This document shows, piece by piece, positions 10,612 through 19,786 of a stretch of 64,000 bases of DNA; the stretch's first letter is position 1; the number at the start of each line of letters is the position of its first letter. This stretch comes from Streptomyces sp. NBC_01689. Lineage in GTDB: Bacteria > Actinomycetota > Actinomycetes > Streptomycetales > Streptomycetaceae. The position numbers and the translations under genes are program-made. The stretch covers positions 7,192,001-7,256,000 of the forward strand of contig NZ_CP109592.1 of the NCBI RefSeq assembly GCF_036250675.1. The letters are read 5' to 3'. Under the pieces are notes generated by a model. The model made no database searches. It was not told the origin of the DNA and was given only the letters and a program-made list of their open reading frames with translations.

Positions 10612-10878
10612 CCCGTACGGGTGAGGTGTCCCAGGGCGCGGCCTCACCCGATCGGCCGATACCGGGTCCGCGCGTACGGAGCTCCCGGCCGGCGCCGTGA
10701 ACGGCACCCGCGGGCCGCCGGTCCCGGGCGCCCACGGGGTACGGGGTCCGTGCCGCCGGCGGTCGCCCGCTCGTACGAACGGTGGAGCGACGCGCCGGGA
10801 GCGCGGGCGACCAACACCTGACACCCGGCTCACCCGTTAGGACCTGAGAAAGCTCGGTCCAGTCGCGGGGGAGTCCGG

Positions 10879-11985
10879 ATGATCGAAACGCCGTCCCTGG
10901 TGGACCAGTACTGCCACGGGGTGCTGAGGACGGAGCTGGGCCTCGGCACCTTCGAGGCCCACCTCGCCAGAACCGAGGGGCCCCCGGCCCCCGGCACCAC
11001 GCTCTTCGACACCCAGACCGGCTTCGCGGTACGCCGCTGGTGCCCGCCCCTGCTCGACCTGGAGCCGCACTGCCCGCCCGCCCGCTATCTCGCCCGGCGG
11101 CGCGAACTCGGCGTCCTGGAAGCGGGCCGCAGGCTGCTGCGCGGCAGCGGCGTCACCACCTTCCTCGTGGACACCGGACTTCCCGGCGACCTGACCGGGC
11201 CGGGCGAGATGGCCTCCACCGGGGCCGCCGACGCCCACGAGATCGTCCGTCTGGAACTGCTGGCGGAACAGGTCGCGGACACCTCCGGCACCGTCGAGTC
11301 CTTCCTCGCCAATCTCGCCGAGTCGGTCCACGGAGCCGCCGCGAACGCCGTCGCCTTCACCTCGGTGGCGGGCGGACGGCACGGCCTCGCCCTCGCTCCC
11401 GAACCCCCCGGGCCAGGCGAGGTACGGGGTGCGGCGGGCCGGTGGCTCGCGGACCGACGGGTCGGCGGGGCGCTCAGCGACCCCGTCCTGCTGCGCCATC
11501 TGCTGTGGATCGCGGTCGCCTCGGGACTGCCCCTGCAGCTCCACGCGGGCCTCGGCGAACCGGGGCTGCGGATCGACCGCACCGACCCCGTCCTGCTCAC
11601 CGACTTCGCGCGCGCCACGGCCGGTCTCGGCACCGACCTGGTGCTGCTGCACGGCTATCCGTACCACCGGCACGCGGCGCACCTCGCCGGGGTCTTCCCG
11701 CACGTGTACGCCGACCTGGGCGCCGCGCTGGTGCGCACCGGGGCCCGCGCCGCGGCCGTCCTCTCCGAGATCCTGGAGCTCGCGCCCTTCGGCAAGCTCC
11801 TCTTCTCCAGCGGAGCGCACGGCCTGCCCGAACTCCATGTGGTCGGCGCCCGTCTCTTCCGCGAGGCGCTGACCCGGGTGCTCGGCACCTGGGTCGCGGA
11901 GGGTGCCTGGTCACCGGCGGACGCGCAGCGGGTGGCCGGGCTGATCGCGGCGGAGAACGCGCGACGGGTGTACGGGGTGCGGTGA
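10879..11985 (+). CDS. Amidohydrolase family protein
   Basis: The 368-residue protein looks like a TIM-barrel amidohydrolase of the amidohydrolase_2 type. Visible metal-site candidates are YCHGV near residue 11-15, LQLHAGLGE with His222, LHGYPYHRHAAHLA, and a late SSGAHGLPE. The start DQYCHGV replaces the classical HxH dyad, so metal binding may be unusual. GGGGGAG lies just before the ATG. The substrate cannot be told; some relatives are FluG-like or decarboxylases. It is monocistronic on the + strand facing ctaA. Confidence 0.75.
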   Translation: MIETPSLVDQYCHGVLRTELGLGTFEAHLARTEGPPAPGTTLFDTQTGFAVRRWCPPLLDLEPHCPPARYLARRRELGVLEAGRRLLRGSGVTTFLVDTGLPGDLTGPGEMASTGAADAHEIVRLELLAEQVADTSGTVESFLANLAESVHGAAANAVAFTSVAGGRHGLALAPEPPGPGEVRGAAGRWLADRRVGGALSDPVLLRHLLWIAVASGLPLQLHAGLGEPGLRIDRTDPVLLTDFARATAGLGTDLVLLHGYPYHRHAAHLAGVFPHVYADLGAALVRTGARAAAVLSEILELAPFGKLLFSSGAHGLPELHVVGARLFREALTRVLGTWVAEGAWSPADAQRVAGLIAAENARRVYGVR

Positions 11986-12122
11986 CACGCCGTGACGACG
12001 GGGTGCCGTGACGGGCCGCGGGAGGGCGTCCGGGCCGGGCCGTCGGCGCCGCACGGCTCGCCGGACGCGGGGGCCGAGCGGAGGCGGGCCAGGGTGGGCG
12101 CCCGTGGGCGCCCACCGACCGC

Positions 12123-13130
12123 TCACGCGCGGGTGAGCGCCGACTCCGCGGCCGGTCCCGGCAGGTCGGCCCCGTGGGCGGGCCGCTCGCGCAGGGACAG
12201 CAGGACGCGCAGCACGCCGATCCACACCAGGCACGAGCCGAGCATGTGCAGCCCGACCAGCGCCTCGGGAAGGTCCGTGAAGTACTGGACGTAACCGATG
12301 ACACCCTGCCCGAGCAGGATCACGAAGAGGTCGCGGGTCCGGTCCAGCGGGCCCCTGGGGGCGTCGACCGCCTTGAGGACGAACCACAGCGCGAAGGTCA
12401 GCGTGACCACGATCCAGGCCAGCACGGCGTGCAGCTTGGCGACGTTCTCCCAGCTCACGTGCATCCGGTCGACCTCGCTGGAGTCGCCCGCGTGCGGACC
12501 CGCGCCCGTCACCACCGTGCCGAGGGCGATCAGCAGCACGGTCGCGGCGACCAGGCACCACACGAGCTGCTGCACCGCCTTGCCGACGAGCGGGCGCGGC
12601 GCGGCGGACCCCTCACGGGTGCGCTGCCACATCACCGCGGCGACGGTGATGAGCGCGGTCGAGAGCAGGAAGTGCGCGGCGACCGTGTACGGGTTGAGGC
12701 CGACCAGGACGACGATGCCCCCGAGGACCGCGTTGCTCATGACGATCCAGAACTGCGCCCAGCCGAGCCGGGTGAGGTCGCGCCGCCACGGCTTCTCGGA
12801 ACGCGCGGCGATGATCGCCCAGCCGACCGCGGCGCACAGCACGTAGGTCAGCATGCGGTTGGTGAACTCGATGACCCCGTGGAAGCCCATCGCGCTCGTC
12901 GCGGTGAGCGAGTCGTCGGTGCACTTGGGCCAGGTCGGGCAGCCGAGCCCCGAGCCGGTCAGCCGTACCGCGCCGCCCGTGACCACGATGACCACGGACA
13001 TGACCAGCGCGGCGAGCGCCGCGCGGCGCACCGTCCGCGGGGTCGGGGTCCAGCGTTCGGCGATGAGGGCGAGCGGGTTGCGCACGAGGGCTACGGCGTC
13101 GGCTCGGGTCACGTTTGGCACGGCCCCCAT
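12123..13130 (-). CDS. ctaA: Heme A synthase (COX15/CtaA family)
   Basis: It oxidises the C8 methyl of heme O to give heme A for cytochrome oxidase. From ATG 13130 it has 335 residues and about eight membrane helices. The conserved histidines lie in HGVIEFTNR, AAHFLLSTA, AKLHAVLAW and LVGLHMLGS. The paired cysteines after helix 1 (GLGCPTWPKC) are typical of Gram-positive enzymes. The frame continues 7 codons upstream, and an internal start near 13112 is also possible. It is the functional partner of ctaB. Confidence 0.92.
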   Translation of the reverse strand: MGAVPNVTRADAVALVRNPLALIAERWTPTPRTVRRAALAALVMSVVIVVTGGAVRLTGSGLGCPTWPKCTDDSLTATSAMGFHGVIEFTNRMLTYVLCAAVGWAIIAARSEKPWRRDLTRLGWAQFWIVMSNAVLGGIVVLVGLNPYTVAAHFLLSTALITVAAVMWQRTREGSAAPRPLVGKAVQQLVWCLVAATVLLIALGTVVTGAGPHAGDSSEVDRMHVSWENVAKLHAVLAWIVVTLTFALWFVLKAVDAPRGPLDRTRDLFVILLGQGVIGYVQYFTDLPEALVGLHMLGSCLVWIGVLRVLLSLRERPAHGADLPGPAAESALTRA

Positions 13131-13255
13131 CGTAGGCGGCCGCTTGTGCACGCCTTCACGAGGGCCCCGGGCAGTCCCGCGCGTCGCAGCTCACGGGCCT
13201 GCCGCGGACCACGCGGGGCCCTCGCCGCGGCCTGGCGCCCGGCCCGCGCGGGCCG

Positions 13256-14026
13256 TCACTCCCAGCGGAAGAAGCGTGCCGCGGCCGTCAGCGCGACGAC
13301 CGCCCAGACGGCCAGGATCCCGAGGTCGCCCCACGGCATGCCCGCGCCGTGCTGGAGCACGTCCCGCAGGCCGTCCGAGAGCGCCGAGATCGGCAGCAGA
13401 CCCAGCACGTCCTGGACGCCGGCGGGGAACTTGTCCATCGGGACGACCACTCCGCCGCCCACCAGCAGCAGCAGGAACACCAGGTTCGCGGCGGCCAGGG
13501 TCGCCTCCGCCTTCAGCGTGCCGGCCATCAGCAGGCCGAGCCCGGAGAACGCGGCCGTGCCGAGGACCAGCAGGAGCAGGACGGCGGCCGGGCCGCCGTG
13601 CGGCGACCAGCCCAGCGCGAAGGCGATCGCCGTCAGCAGGACGACCTGGAGGATCTCCGTGACCAGCACCGACGCCGTCTTCGCGGTCATCAGGCCCCAA
13701 CGGGGGAGCGGCGAGGCGGCCAGCCGCTTCAGGACCCCGTAGCGCCGCTCGAAGCCCGTGGCGATGGCCTGGCCGGTGAAGGCCGTCGACATCACCGCGA
13801 GCGCCAGGATGCCGGGGGTCAGGAAGTCGACGGCCTTGCCCTTGCCGGTGTCGACGATGTCCACCGAGCCGAACAGGACCAGCAGGAGCGCCGGGATGAC
13901 GACCGTGAGCAGGAGCTGCTCGCCGTTGCGCAGCAGCATCCTCGTCTCGAGCGCGGCCTGCGCGCCGATCATGCGGGGGAGCGGGGCCGCCCCCGGGCTC
14001 GGGGTGTAGGTGCCGGCGGTGGTCAT
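13256..14026 (-). CDS. ABC-2 type exporter permease
   Basis: The 256-residue protein has six predicted membrane segments and the ABC-2 permease look: a cytosolic start (ALETRMLLRNGEQLLLTVVIPALLLVLFGS), then FERRYGVLKRLAASPLPRWG and PMDKFPAGVQDVLGLLPISALSDGLRD. Its ATG overlaps the stop of the ATPase gene by 4 bp. The pair forms a small exporter for a drug, lipid or similar substrate; the substrate is unknown. It is convergent to nothing and runs toward ctaA. Confidence 0.88.
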   Translation of the reverse strand: MTTAGTYTPSPGAAPLPRMIGAQAALETRMLLRNGEQLLLTVVIPALLLVLFGSVDIVDTGKGKAVDFLTPGILALAVMSTAFTGQAIATGFERRYGVLKRLAASPLPRWGLMTAKTASVLVTEILQVVLLTAIAFALGWSPHGGPAAVLLLLVLGTAAFSGLGLLMAGTLKAEATLAAANLVFLLLLVGGGVVVPMDKFPAGVQDVLGLLPISALSDGLRDVLQHGAGMPWGDLGILAVWAVVALTAAARFFRWE

Positions 14027-14946
14027 GAACGCAGCTCCCTGCCGGTCAGTTCCAGAAACACGTCTTCGAGGGTGTGCCGTTCGACGGAGATCTTCTCCGG
14101 CATCACCCCGTGCTGGGCGCACCAGGAAGTGACGGTGGCCAGCAGCTGCGGATCGACCTTCCCGCCCACCCGGTAGGAGCCGGGGGTCAGCTCGGCCGCC
14201 GTGCAGTCCGCCGGGAGGGCCTTGAGCAGGGAGCCCACGTCGAGGCCGGGGCGGCCGCTGAACCGCAGGGTGTTCTCGGCGCCGCCGCGGCACAGCTCCT
14301 CCGGGGAGCCCTGGGCGACGACCCTGCCCGCGTCGATGATCGCGACGTCGTCGGCGAGCTGCTCGGCCTCGTCCATGTGGTGCGTGGTGAGGATGACGGA
14401 GACCCCGTCGTCCCGCAGGTCGCGGACCAGGTCCCAGGTGGCACGGCGGGCCTGCGGGTCGAGGCCCGCGGTCGGCTCGTCGAGGAAGACCAGTTCGGGG
14501 CGGCCGACCACGGCCATCGCGAGCGCGAGCCGCTGCTGCTGGCCGCCGGACAGCCGCCGGTAGGTGGTGCGGCCGCAGCCGTCGAGACCCAGGCGCGTGA
14601 TGAGCGCGTCGACGTCCAGCGGGCGGGCGTGCAGTTTCGCCACGTGCCGGAGCATCTCGTCGGCCCGCGCGCCGGAGTACACCCCTCCGGACTGGAGCAT
14701 CACCCCGATACGGGTGTGCAGCTCGCGGGACTGTCTCACCGGGTCGAGGCCCAGGACGCGCACCGTGCCGGAATCCGGCCTCCGGTACCCCTCGCAGGTC
14801 TCGACCGTGGTCGTCTTGCCGGCGCCGTTGGGACCGAGGACGGCGGTGACGCCCGCCCCGGCCACCAGGTCGAGGCCGTCCACCGCGGTCTTCGTGCCGT
14901 AGCGCTTCACCAGGGCCTGGACCTGGACCACGGGGTCGCTTCGCAT
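14023..14946 (-). CDS. ABC exporter ATP-binding protein
   Basis: The 307-residue ATPase has Walker A GPNGAGKT (about 39-46), signature LSGGQQQRLALA, Walker B LVFLDEPTAGLD and the switch His in TTHHMDEAEQLADD. This is the DrrA-like daunorubicin/ABC-2 class. A C-terminal domain ends with ERHTLEDVFLELTGRELRS, as in drug-exporter ATPases. It partners the overlapping permease gene. The aminoglycoside acetyltransferase-like gene lies just upstream on the same strand, 11 bp away, so the three may be one transcript. Confidence 0.93.
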   Translation of the reverse strand: MRSDPVVQVQALVKRYGTKTAVDGLDLVAGAGVTAVLGPNGAGKTTTVETCEGYRRPDSGTVRVLGLDPVRQSRELHTRIGVMLQSGGVYSGARADEMLRHVAKLHARPLDVDALITRLGLDGCGRTTYRRLSGGQQQRLALAMAVVGRPELVFLDEPTAGLDPQARRATWDLVRDLRDDGVSVILTTHHMDEAEQLADDVAIIDAGRVVAQGSPEELCRGGAENTLRFSGRPGLDVGSLLKALPADCTAAELTPGSYRVGGKVDPQLLATVTSWCAQHGVMPEKISVERHTLEDVFLELTGRELRS

Positions 14947-14957
14947 GAGGAGCAAGT

Positions 14958-15809
14958 CTAGGGACGTGTCCGGTGGCGGCGGGCGCCGGGGGCCGCATCG
15001 GGGAAGGGCGCACCGGGGCGGTGCAGCGCGAGCCAGCGCTCCGCGTACGCCACCGCGTCCGCGACCGGGAACAGGCGGACGTCGGCGGCGCCCACCCGCC
15101 CGCGCACGACGGGGCGGTCCCGCTCGAAGTCGGCACCCAGCTGGTCGAAGCGGTCGGAGTCGATGGCGACCTCCATGACCACCTCCCACCGGGTCGCTCC
15201 CCCTTCCGTCCGTACCGGGCGTCCCACCTCGACGAGCGGCGCCGGTATCCGGTACTCGGCGAGGTGGAAGCTGGTGCACGTGTCGTAGCCCGAGCCGAGC
15301 AGGAGCACCCGGGCGCCGAGGGCCTCCAGCCGGGCCAGCGGGCTGCGCTCGCCCAGCCGGCAGTCCGGGGCGTGCCCGTCGACGATCTCGGCCGCCCGTG
15401 GACCGAGCGCCGCGAAGGAGGTGTGCGGGTGCGCGCTGCGCAGGGCGCCGGGCCAGGTGCGGACCGTCTCCGGGATCACGCCGAGTCCGTGGCTGGGGGT
15501 GACGAGGGGGTCGTAGGCGGGCATCGTCGCCCGGATGGCGGGCCACCACTCCTCGGGCACCGGCGGACGGCTCCACAGGGCCGGGTCGGACAGGTCGCCG
15601 GACTGTGTGGGGACCACCAGCGTGCCGTCGGGACCCAGCGCGTCGAGCAGGCTCTGGACGACCGCGACGGGTCCGCCGCTGACCCATCCGAGGGACCGGA
15701 GCGAGGAGTGCACGAGGAGTGCCTCCCCGGGGCGTACGCCGAGGGCGCGCAGCTCGGCGGCGAGGCTGCCCCGGGTGACGAGAGGGCCGGTGGGAAGGGG
15801 TGTCGACAT
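14958..15809 (-). CDS. AAC(3)-family aminoglycoside N-acetyltransferase-like protein
   Basis: The 283-residue protein matches the Antibiotic_NAT fold. Family stretches include LLVHSSLRSLGWVSGG, DGTLVVPTQSGDLSDPALW, HPHTSFAALGPRAAEIV and LLLGSGYDTCTSFHLAE. Members acetylate the 3-amino group of aminoglycosides with acetyl-CoA, but many chromosomal Streptomyces members are uncharacterised and may act on other amines. It is divergent from sufR and 11 bp upstream of an exporter, which would suit a self-protection unit. That role is an inference. Confidence 0.85.
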   Translation of the reverse strand: MSTPLPTGPLVTRGSLAAELRALGVRPGEALLVHSSLRSLGWVSGGPVAVVQSLLDALGPDGTLVVPTQSGDLSDPALWSRPPVPEEWWPAIRATMPAYDPLVTPSHGLGVIPETVRTWPGALRSAHPHTSFAALGPRAAEIVDGHAPDCRLGERSPLARLEALGARVLLLGSGYDTCTSFHLAEYRIPAPLVEVGRPVRTEGGATRWEVVMEVAIDSDRFDQLGADFERDRPVVRGRVGAADVRLFPVADAVAYAERWLALHRPGAPFPDAAPGARRHRTRP

Positions 15810-15883
15810 GCCTGGCGAGTTTCCCGGAGACCTCGCCGGGATGCCACCCCTCTGCCCGGCCGAAGATCGTTTCCGCAGGTCAG

Positions 15884-15899
15884 CTTAGGTATACCTAAG
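15884..15899. promoter_or_regulatory. 16-bp perfect palindrome, candidate operator
   Basis: CTTAGGTATACCTAAG lies in the divergent region between the acetyltransferase gene and sufR. The half-site TTAGGT recalls DtxR-family iron or manganese repressors, but the classical 19-bp iron box is longer, so the regulator is uncertain. Confidence 0.5.
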
Positions 15900-15934
15900 T
15901 GATGCAGCGCACCGTCCGCCCCTCGGGACGCGGC

Positions 15935-15971
15935 TTGTCAGGCCCTGAGGAATTACGCAACAATGGCGTTG
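15935..15971 (+). promoter_or_regulatory. sufR promoter with SufR-type operator
   Basis: TTGTCA (15935-15940) and AACAAT (15959-15964) form a -35/-10 pair with an 18-bp spacer. The -10 lies inside CAAC-N6-GTTG (15958-15971), the palindrome described for Streptomyces SufR. The predicted start of transcription coincides with the GTG at 15971, so the mRNA is probably leaderless and autoregulated. Confidence 0.6.
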
Positions 15972-16723
15972 TGAAAAACGTTGGCGAGGCTCGGGAGACC
16001 CCCACGGGGGCCCCGCAGGAGGAACTCGCGACCGGTGAGCGGTCCACCCGCAACCGGGTCGCGCGGTCCATCCTGGACCACGGCCCGTCGACGGTGGCCG
16101 ACCTCGCGGGACGGCTGGGGCTGACCCAGGCCGCCGTGCGCCGCCACCTCGACGCGCTCGTCGCCGACGACGTCGTGGAAGCACGTGAGCAGCGGGTCTA
16201 CGGCGCACGGACGCGCGGCCGGCCCGCCAAGGTGTTCGCCCTGACCGACTGCGGCCGGGACGCCTTCGACCAGTCCTACGACACGCTCGCCGCGGACGCC
16301 CTGCGCTGGATCGCGGAGCGTGAGGGCGGGGACGAGGCGGTCGTCGCCTTCGCCCGCGCCCGCATCGCCGCCCAGGCGGAGGCGTACCGCGAGGCCATCG
16401 GCTCCGCGCCCCCCGAGGGACGCACCGAAGCGTTGGCCAAGGCCCTGAGCGCGGACGGGTACGCTGCTACGGCGCGTAGCGCACCGGTCGGCGAGCAGCT
16501 CTGCCAGCACCACTGCCCGGTCGCGCATGTCGCCGAGCAGTTCCCGCAGCTGTGCGAGGCGGAGACCGAGTTCTTCTCCCAGCTGCTCGGCACGCATGTC
16601 CAGCGACTGGCCACCATCGCCCACGGCGACGGTGTGTGCACGACGTTCATCCCCAAGATTTCCAAGTCCGATCAGCGCGATCCCCACGCATCTGCAAGCA
16701 CCGCCGGGAGGAACCCCGCATGA
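15971..16723 (+). CDS. sufR: SufR-type Fe-S cluster-sensing transcriptional regulator
   Basis: The 250-residue protein has an N-terminal winged helix ([35 protein letters not shown]) followed by the wing region [13 protein letters not shown]. Three C-terminal cysteines, C178, C182 and C195 (C-X3-C-X12-C), are the cluster ligands expected in SufR. It should repress the suf operon when loaded with a cluster. The GTG at 15971 overlaps its own operator-like palindrome; an upstream GTG at 15899 is in frame but precedes the predicted promoter. The stop overlaps the sufB start as ATGA. Confidence 0.93.
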   Translation: MKNVGEARETPTGAPQEELATGERSTRNRVARSILDHGPSTVADLAGRLGLTQAAVRRHLDALVADDVVEAREQRVYGARTRGRPAKVFALTDCGRDAFDQSYDTLAADALRWIAEREGGDEAVVAFARARIAAQAEAYREAIGSAPPEGRTEALAKALSADGYAATARSAPVGEQLCQHHCPVAHVAEQFPQLCEAETEFFSQLLGTHVQRLATIAHGDGVCTTFIPKISKSDQRDPHASASTAGRNPA

Positions 16724-18144
16724 CGCTCCCCATCGAGGAGACTGCCCACCCCGAGCTCGAGGGACTGGGTACGTACGAATACGGCTGGGCCGACTCCGAC
16801 GTGGCCGGTGCCTCTGCCAAGCGCGGCATCAACGAGGACGTCGTCCGCGACATCTCGGCCAAGAAGAACGAGCCGGAGTGGATGACCAAGCTCCGCCTCA
16901 AGGGCCTGCGCCTGTTCGAGAAGAAGCCCATGCCCAACTGGGGCTCGGACCTGTCGGGCATCGACTTCGACAACATCAAGTACTTCGTGCGCTCCACGGA
17001 GAAGCAGGCGGAGTCCTGGGAGGACCTGCCCGAGGACATCAAGAACACGTACGACAAGCTCGGCATCCCGGAGGCGGAGAAGCAGCGCCTCGTCGCCGGT
17101 GTCGCGGCGCAGTACGAGTCCGAGGTCGTCTACCACCAGATCCGCGAGGACCTGGAGGAGCAGGGCGTCATCTTCCTGGACACCGACACCGCGCTCAAGG
17201 AGCACCCGGAGCTCTTCAAGGAGTACTTCGGCACGGTCATCCCGGTCGGCGACAACAAGTTCGCGTCGCTGAACACCGCGGTGTGGTCCGGCGGCTCCTT
17301 CATCTACGTGCCGAAGGGCGTGCACGTCGAGATCCCGCTCCAGGCCTACTTCCGCATCAACACGGAGAACATGGGCCAGTTCGAGCGGACGCTGATCATC
17401 GTCGACGAGGACGCCTACGTCCACTACGTCGAGGGCTGCACCGCGCCGATCTACAAGTCGGACTCCCTGCACTCCGCGGTCGTCGAGATCATCGTGAAGA
17501 AGGGCGCCCGCTGCCGTTACACGACCATCCAGAACTGGTCGAACAACGTCTACAACCTGGTCACCAAGCGCGCCGTGGCGTACGAGGGCGCGACCATGGA
17601 GTGGATCGACGGCAACATCGGCTCCAAGGTCACCATGAAGTACCCGGCCGTCTACCTGATGGGCGAGCACGCCAAGGGCGAGACCCTGTCCATCGCCTTC
17701 GCGGGCGAGGGCCAGCACCAGGACGCCGGCTCCAAGATGGTCCACATGGCGCCGAACACCTCGTCGAACATCGTCTCCAAGTCGGTGGCGCGCGGCGGTG
17801 GCCGGACCTCGTACCGCGGTCTGGTCGAGATCGGCGAGGGCGCCCACGGCTCGAAGTCCAACGTGCTGTGCGACGCGCTGCTCGTCGACACGATCTCCCG
17901 CTCGGACACGTACCCCTACGTGGACGTCCGTGAGGACGACGTGTCCATGGGTCACGAGGCGACCGTCTCCAAGGTCTCCGAGGACCAGCTCTTCTACCTG
18001 ATGAGCCGCGGCATGACCGAGTTCGAGGCCATGGCGATGATCGTGCGCGGCTTCGTCGAGCCGATCGCCAAGGAGCTCCCGATGGAGTACGCCCTCGAAC
18101 TCAACCGGCTGATCGAGCTGCAGATGGAAGGCGCGGTCGGCTAA
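16720..18144 (+). CDS. sufB: Fe-S cluster assembly protein SufB
   Basis: SufB is the scaffold subunit of the SufBCD complex. The 474 residues are normal for the family. Conserved blocks include [60 protein letters not shown] and [28 protein letters not shown]. The ATG follows GGGAGGA and overlaps the sufR stop by 4 bp, so translation is coupled to the regulator. Confidence 0.97.
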   Translation: MTLPIEETAHPELEGLGTYEYGWADSDVAGASAKRGINEDVVRDISAKKNEPEWMTKLRLKGLRLFEKKPMPNWGSDLSGIDFDNIKYFVRSTEKQAESWEDLPEDIKNTYDKLGIPEAEKQRLVAGVAAQYESEVVYHQIREDLEEQGVIFLDTDTALKEHPELFKEYFGTVIPVGDNKFASLNTAVWSGGSFIYVPKGVHVEIPLQAYFRINTENMGQFERTLIIVDEDAYVHYVEGCTAPIYKSDSLHSAVVEIIVKKGARCRYTTIQNWSNNVYNLVTKRAVAYEGATMEWIDGNIGSKVTMKYPAVYLMGEHAKGETLSIAFAGEGQHQDAGSKMVHMAPNTSSNIVSKSVARGGGRTSYRGLVEIGEGAHGSKSNVLCDALLVDTISRSDTYPYVDVREDDVSMGHEATVSKVSEDQLFYLMSRGMTEFEAMAMIVRGFVEPIAKELPMEYALELNRLIELQMEGAVG

Positions 18145-18232
18145 GCACCGCCTTCCGAAACAGCTGGTGGCCCGCCTCCCCCGGCGGGCCCAGGATCTCC
18201 ACCGACGCAGGAAAGAGAGCAGACCGACAGCC

Positions 18233-19450
18233 ATGGCCGAGGCTCAGAACTCCCCCACCCTCAACTCCGTTCGGGCGGGGGGACCCCCACCGCTGGGTTC
18301 CACCACCGCCGGGCAGATCGCGGTGGCCGCCGAGTCGACCGTCGCCACCCGCATGAGCGCGCCCCCGTCCTTCGACGTGGCGGACTTCCCCGTCCCCCAC
18401 GGCCGTGAGGAGGAATGGCGCTTCACCCCGCTGGAGCGCCTGCGGGGCCTGCACGACGGCACCGCGGTCGCCACCGGCGACGGTGTGAAGGTCGACATCG
18501 AGGCGCCCGAGGGCGTCCTCGTGGAGACCGTCGGCCGCGACGACGCCCGGCTGGGCACGGCCGGCACCCCGGTCGACCGCGTCGCCGCCCAGGCGTACTC
18601 GGCGTTCGAGAAGGCCGGTGTCGTCACCGTCCCCAAGGAGACGGTGCTCACCGAGCCGATCCGCATCGCCGTGCACGGTCAGGGCGGGGTCGCCTACGGC
18701 CACCAGGTCGTCGAGCTCGGAGCCTTCGCCGAGGCCGTCGTGGTCATCGACCACACGGGCGACGCGGTGCTCGCCGCCAACGTCGACTTCGTGCTCGGCG
18801 ACGGGGCCAAGCTCACCGTCGTCTCCGTCCAGGACTGGGACGACAGCGCCGTGCACGTGGGCCAGCACAACGCCCTCATCGGCCGCGACGCCACCTTCAA
18901 GTCGTTCGTGGTCACCTTCGGCGGCGACGTCGTACGCCTGCACCCGCGGGTCGCCTACGCGGGCACCGGCGGCGAGGCCGAGCTGTTCGGCCTGTACTTC
19001 ACGGACGCCGGGCAGCACCAGGAGCACCGCCTCCTGGTGGACCACAACACCCCGCACTGCAAGTCCAACGTCATGTACAAGGGCGCGCTCCAGGGTGACG
19101 GCGCCCACGCGGTGTGGATCGGCGACGTCCTGATCGAGGCCAAGGCCGAGGGCACGGACACCTACGAGATGAACCGCAACCTGGTTCTGACCGACGGCGC
19201 CCGCGTCGACTCCGTGCCGAACCTGGAGATCGAGACGGGCGAGATCGTCGGCGCCGGTCACGCCTCCGCCACCGGCCGCTTCGACGACGAGCAGCTCTTC
19301 TACCTGATGGCCCGCGGTATCCCGGCCGACGAGGCCCGTCGGCTCGTCGTGCGCGGCTTCTTCGCCGAGCTGGTCCAGCAGATCGGCGTCGACGACATCG
19401 AGGAACGGCTTCTCGTGAAGATCGACGAGGAGCTGGAGGCGTCCGTCTGA
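18233..19450 (+). CDS. sufD: Fe-S cluster assembly protein SufD
   Basis: SufD pairs with SufB in the SufBC2D scaffold. From the ATG at 18233 it has 405 residues. The C-terminal beta-helix half carries NTPHCKSNVMYKGALQGDGAHAVWIGDV and GHASATGRFDDEQLFYLMARGIP. The start is preceded by GGAAAGAGA. The stop overlaps the Rieske gene start as ATGA. Confidence 0.95.
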   Translation: MAEAQNSPTLNSVRAGGPPPLGSTTAGQIAVAAESTVATRMSAPPSFDVADFPVPHGREEEWRFTPLERLRGLHDGTAVATGDGVKVDIEAPEGVLVETVGRDDARLGTAGTPVDRVAAQAYSAFEKAGVVTVPKETVLTEPIRIAVHGQGGVAYGHQVVELGAFAEAVVVIDHTGDAVLAANVDFVLGDGAKLTVVSVQDWDDSAVHVGQHNALIGRDATFKSFVVTFGGDVVRLHPRVAYAGTGGEAELFGLYFTDAGQHQEHRLLVDHNTPHCKSNVMYKGALQGDGAHAVWIGDVLIEAKAEGTDTYEMNRNLVLTDGARVDSVPNLEIETGEIVGAGHASATGRFDDEQLFYLMARGIPADEARRLVVRGFFAELVQQIGVDDIEERLLVKIDEELEASV

Positions 19451-19779
19451 TGAGCGCCTCGACGACGTTCGTACGCGCCTGTGGGCTGAGCGAGCTGGAG
19501 GAGGACACCCCGAAGCGGGTGGAACTCGACGGCACGCCGGTCTCGGTCGTGAAGACCGAGGGGGAGGTGTTCGCGATCAACGACATCTGCTCGCACGCGA
19601 ACGTCTCGCTCTCCGAGGGCGAGGTGGAGGACTGTCAGATCGAGTGCTGGCTGCACGGCTCCGCGTTCGACCTCCGCACCGGCAAACCGTCCGGCCTTCC
19701 CGCGACGCGCCCCGTCCCCGTTTACCCCGTAAAGATCGAAGGGGACGACGTGCTCGTCTCCCTCTCCCAGGAGTCCTGA
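19450..19779 (+). CDS. Rieske-type ferredoxin of the suf operon
   Basis: The 109-residue protein has the Rieske motif CSH ... CWLHG (C-X-H then C-X2-H), expected to bind a [2Fe-2S] cluster. Annotated relatives are called non-heme iron dioxygenase ferredoxin subunits. Its fixed place inside actinobacterial suf operons suggests electron supply to cluster assembly; that role is inferred. The spacing between sufD and sufC is tight. Confidence 0.92.
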   Translation: MSASTTFVRACGLSELEEDTPKRVELDGTPVSVVKTEGEVFAINDICSHANVSLSEGEVEDCQIECWLHGSAFDLRTGKPSGLPATRPVPVYPVKIEGDDVLVSLSQES

Positions 19780-19786
19780 GGAACCC

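Noticed and set aside
15884..15899. Canonical DmdR1 iron box
   Set aside because: The iron box is a 19-bp interrupted palindrome; this one is 16 bp with compressed centre, so I list it only as an operator candidate.
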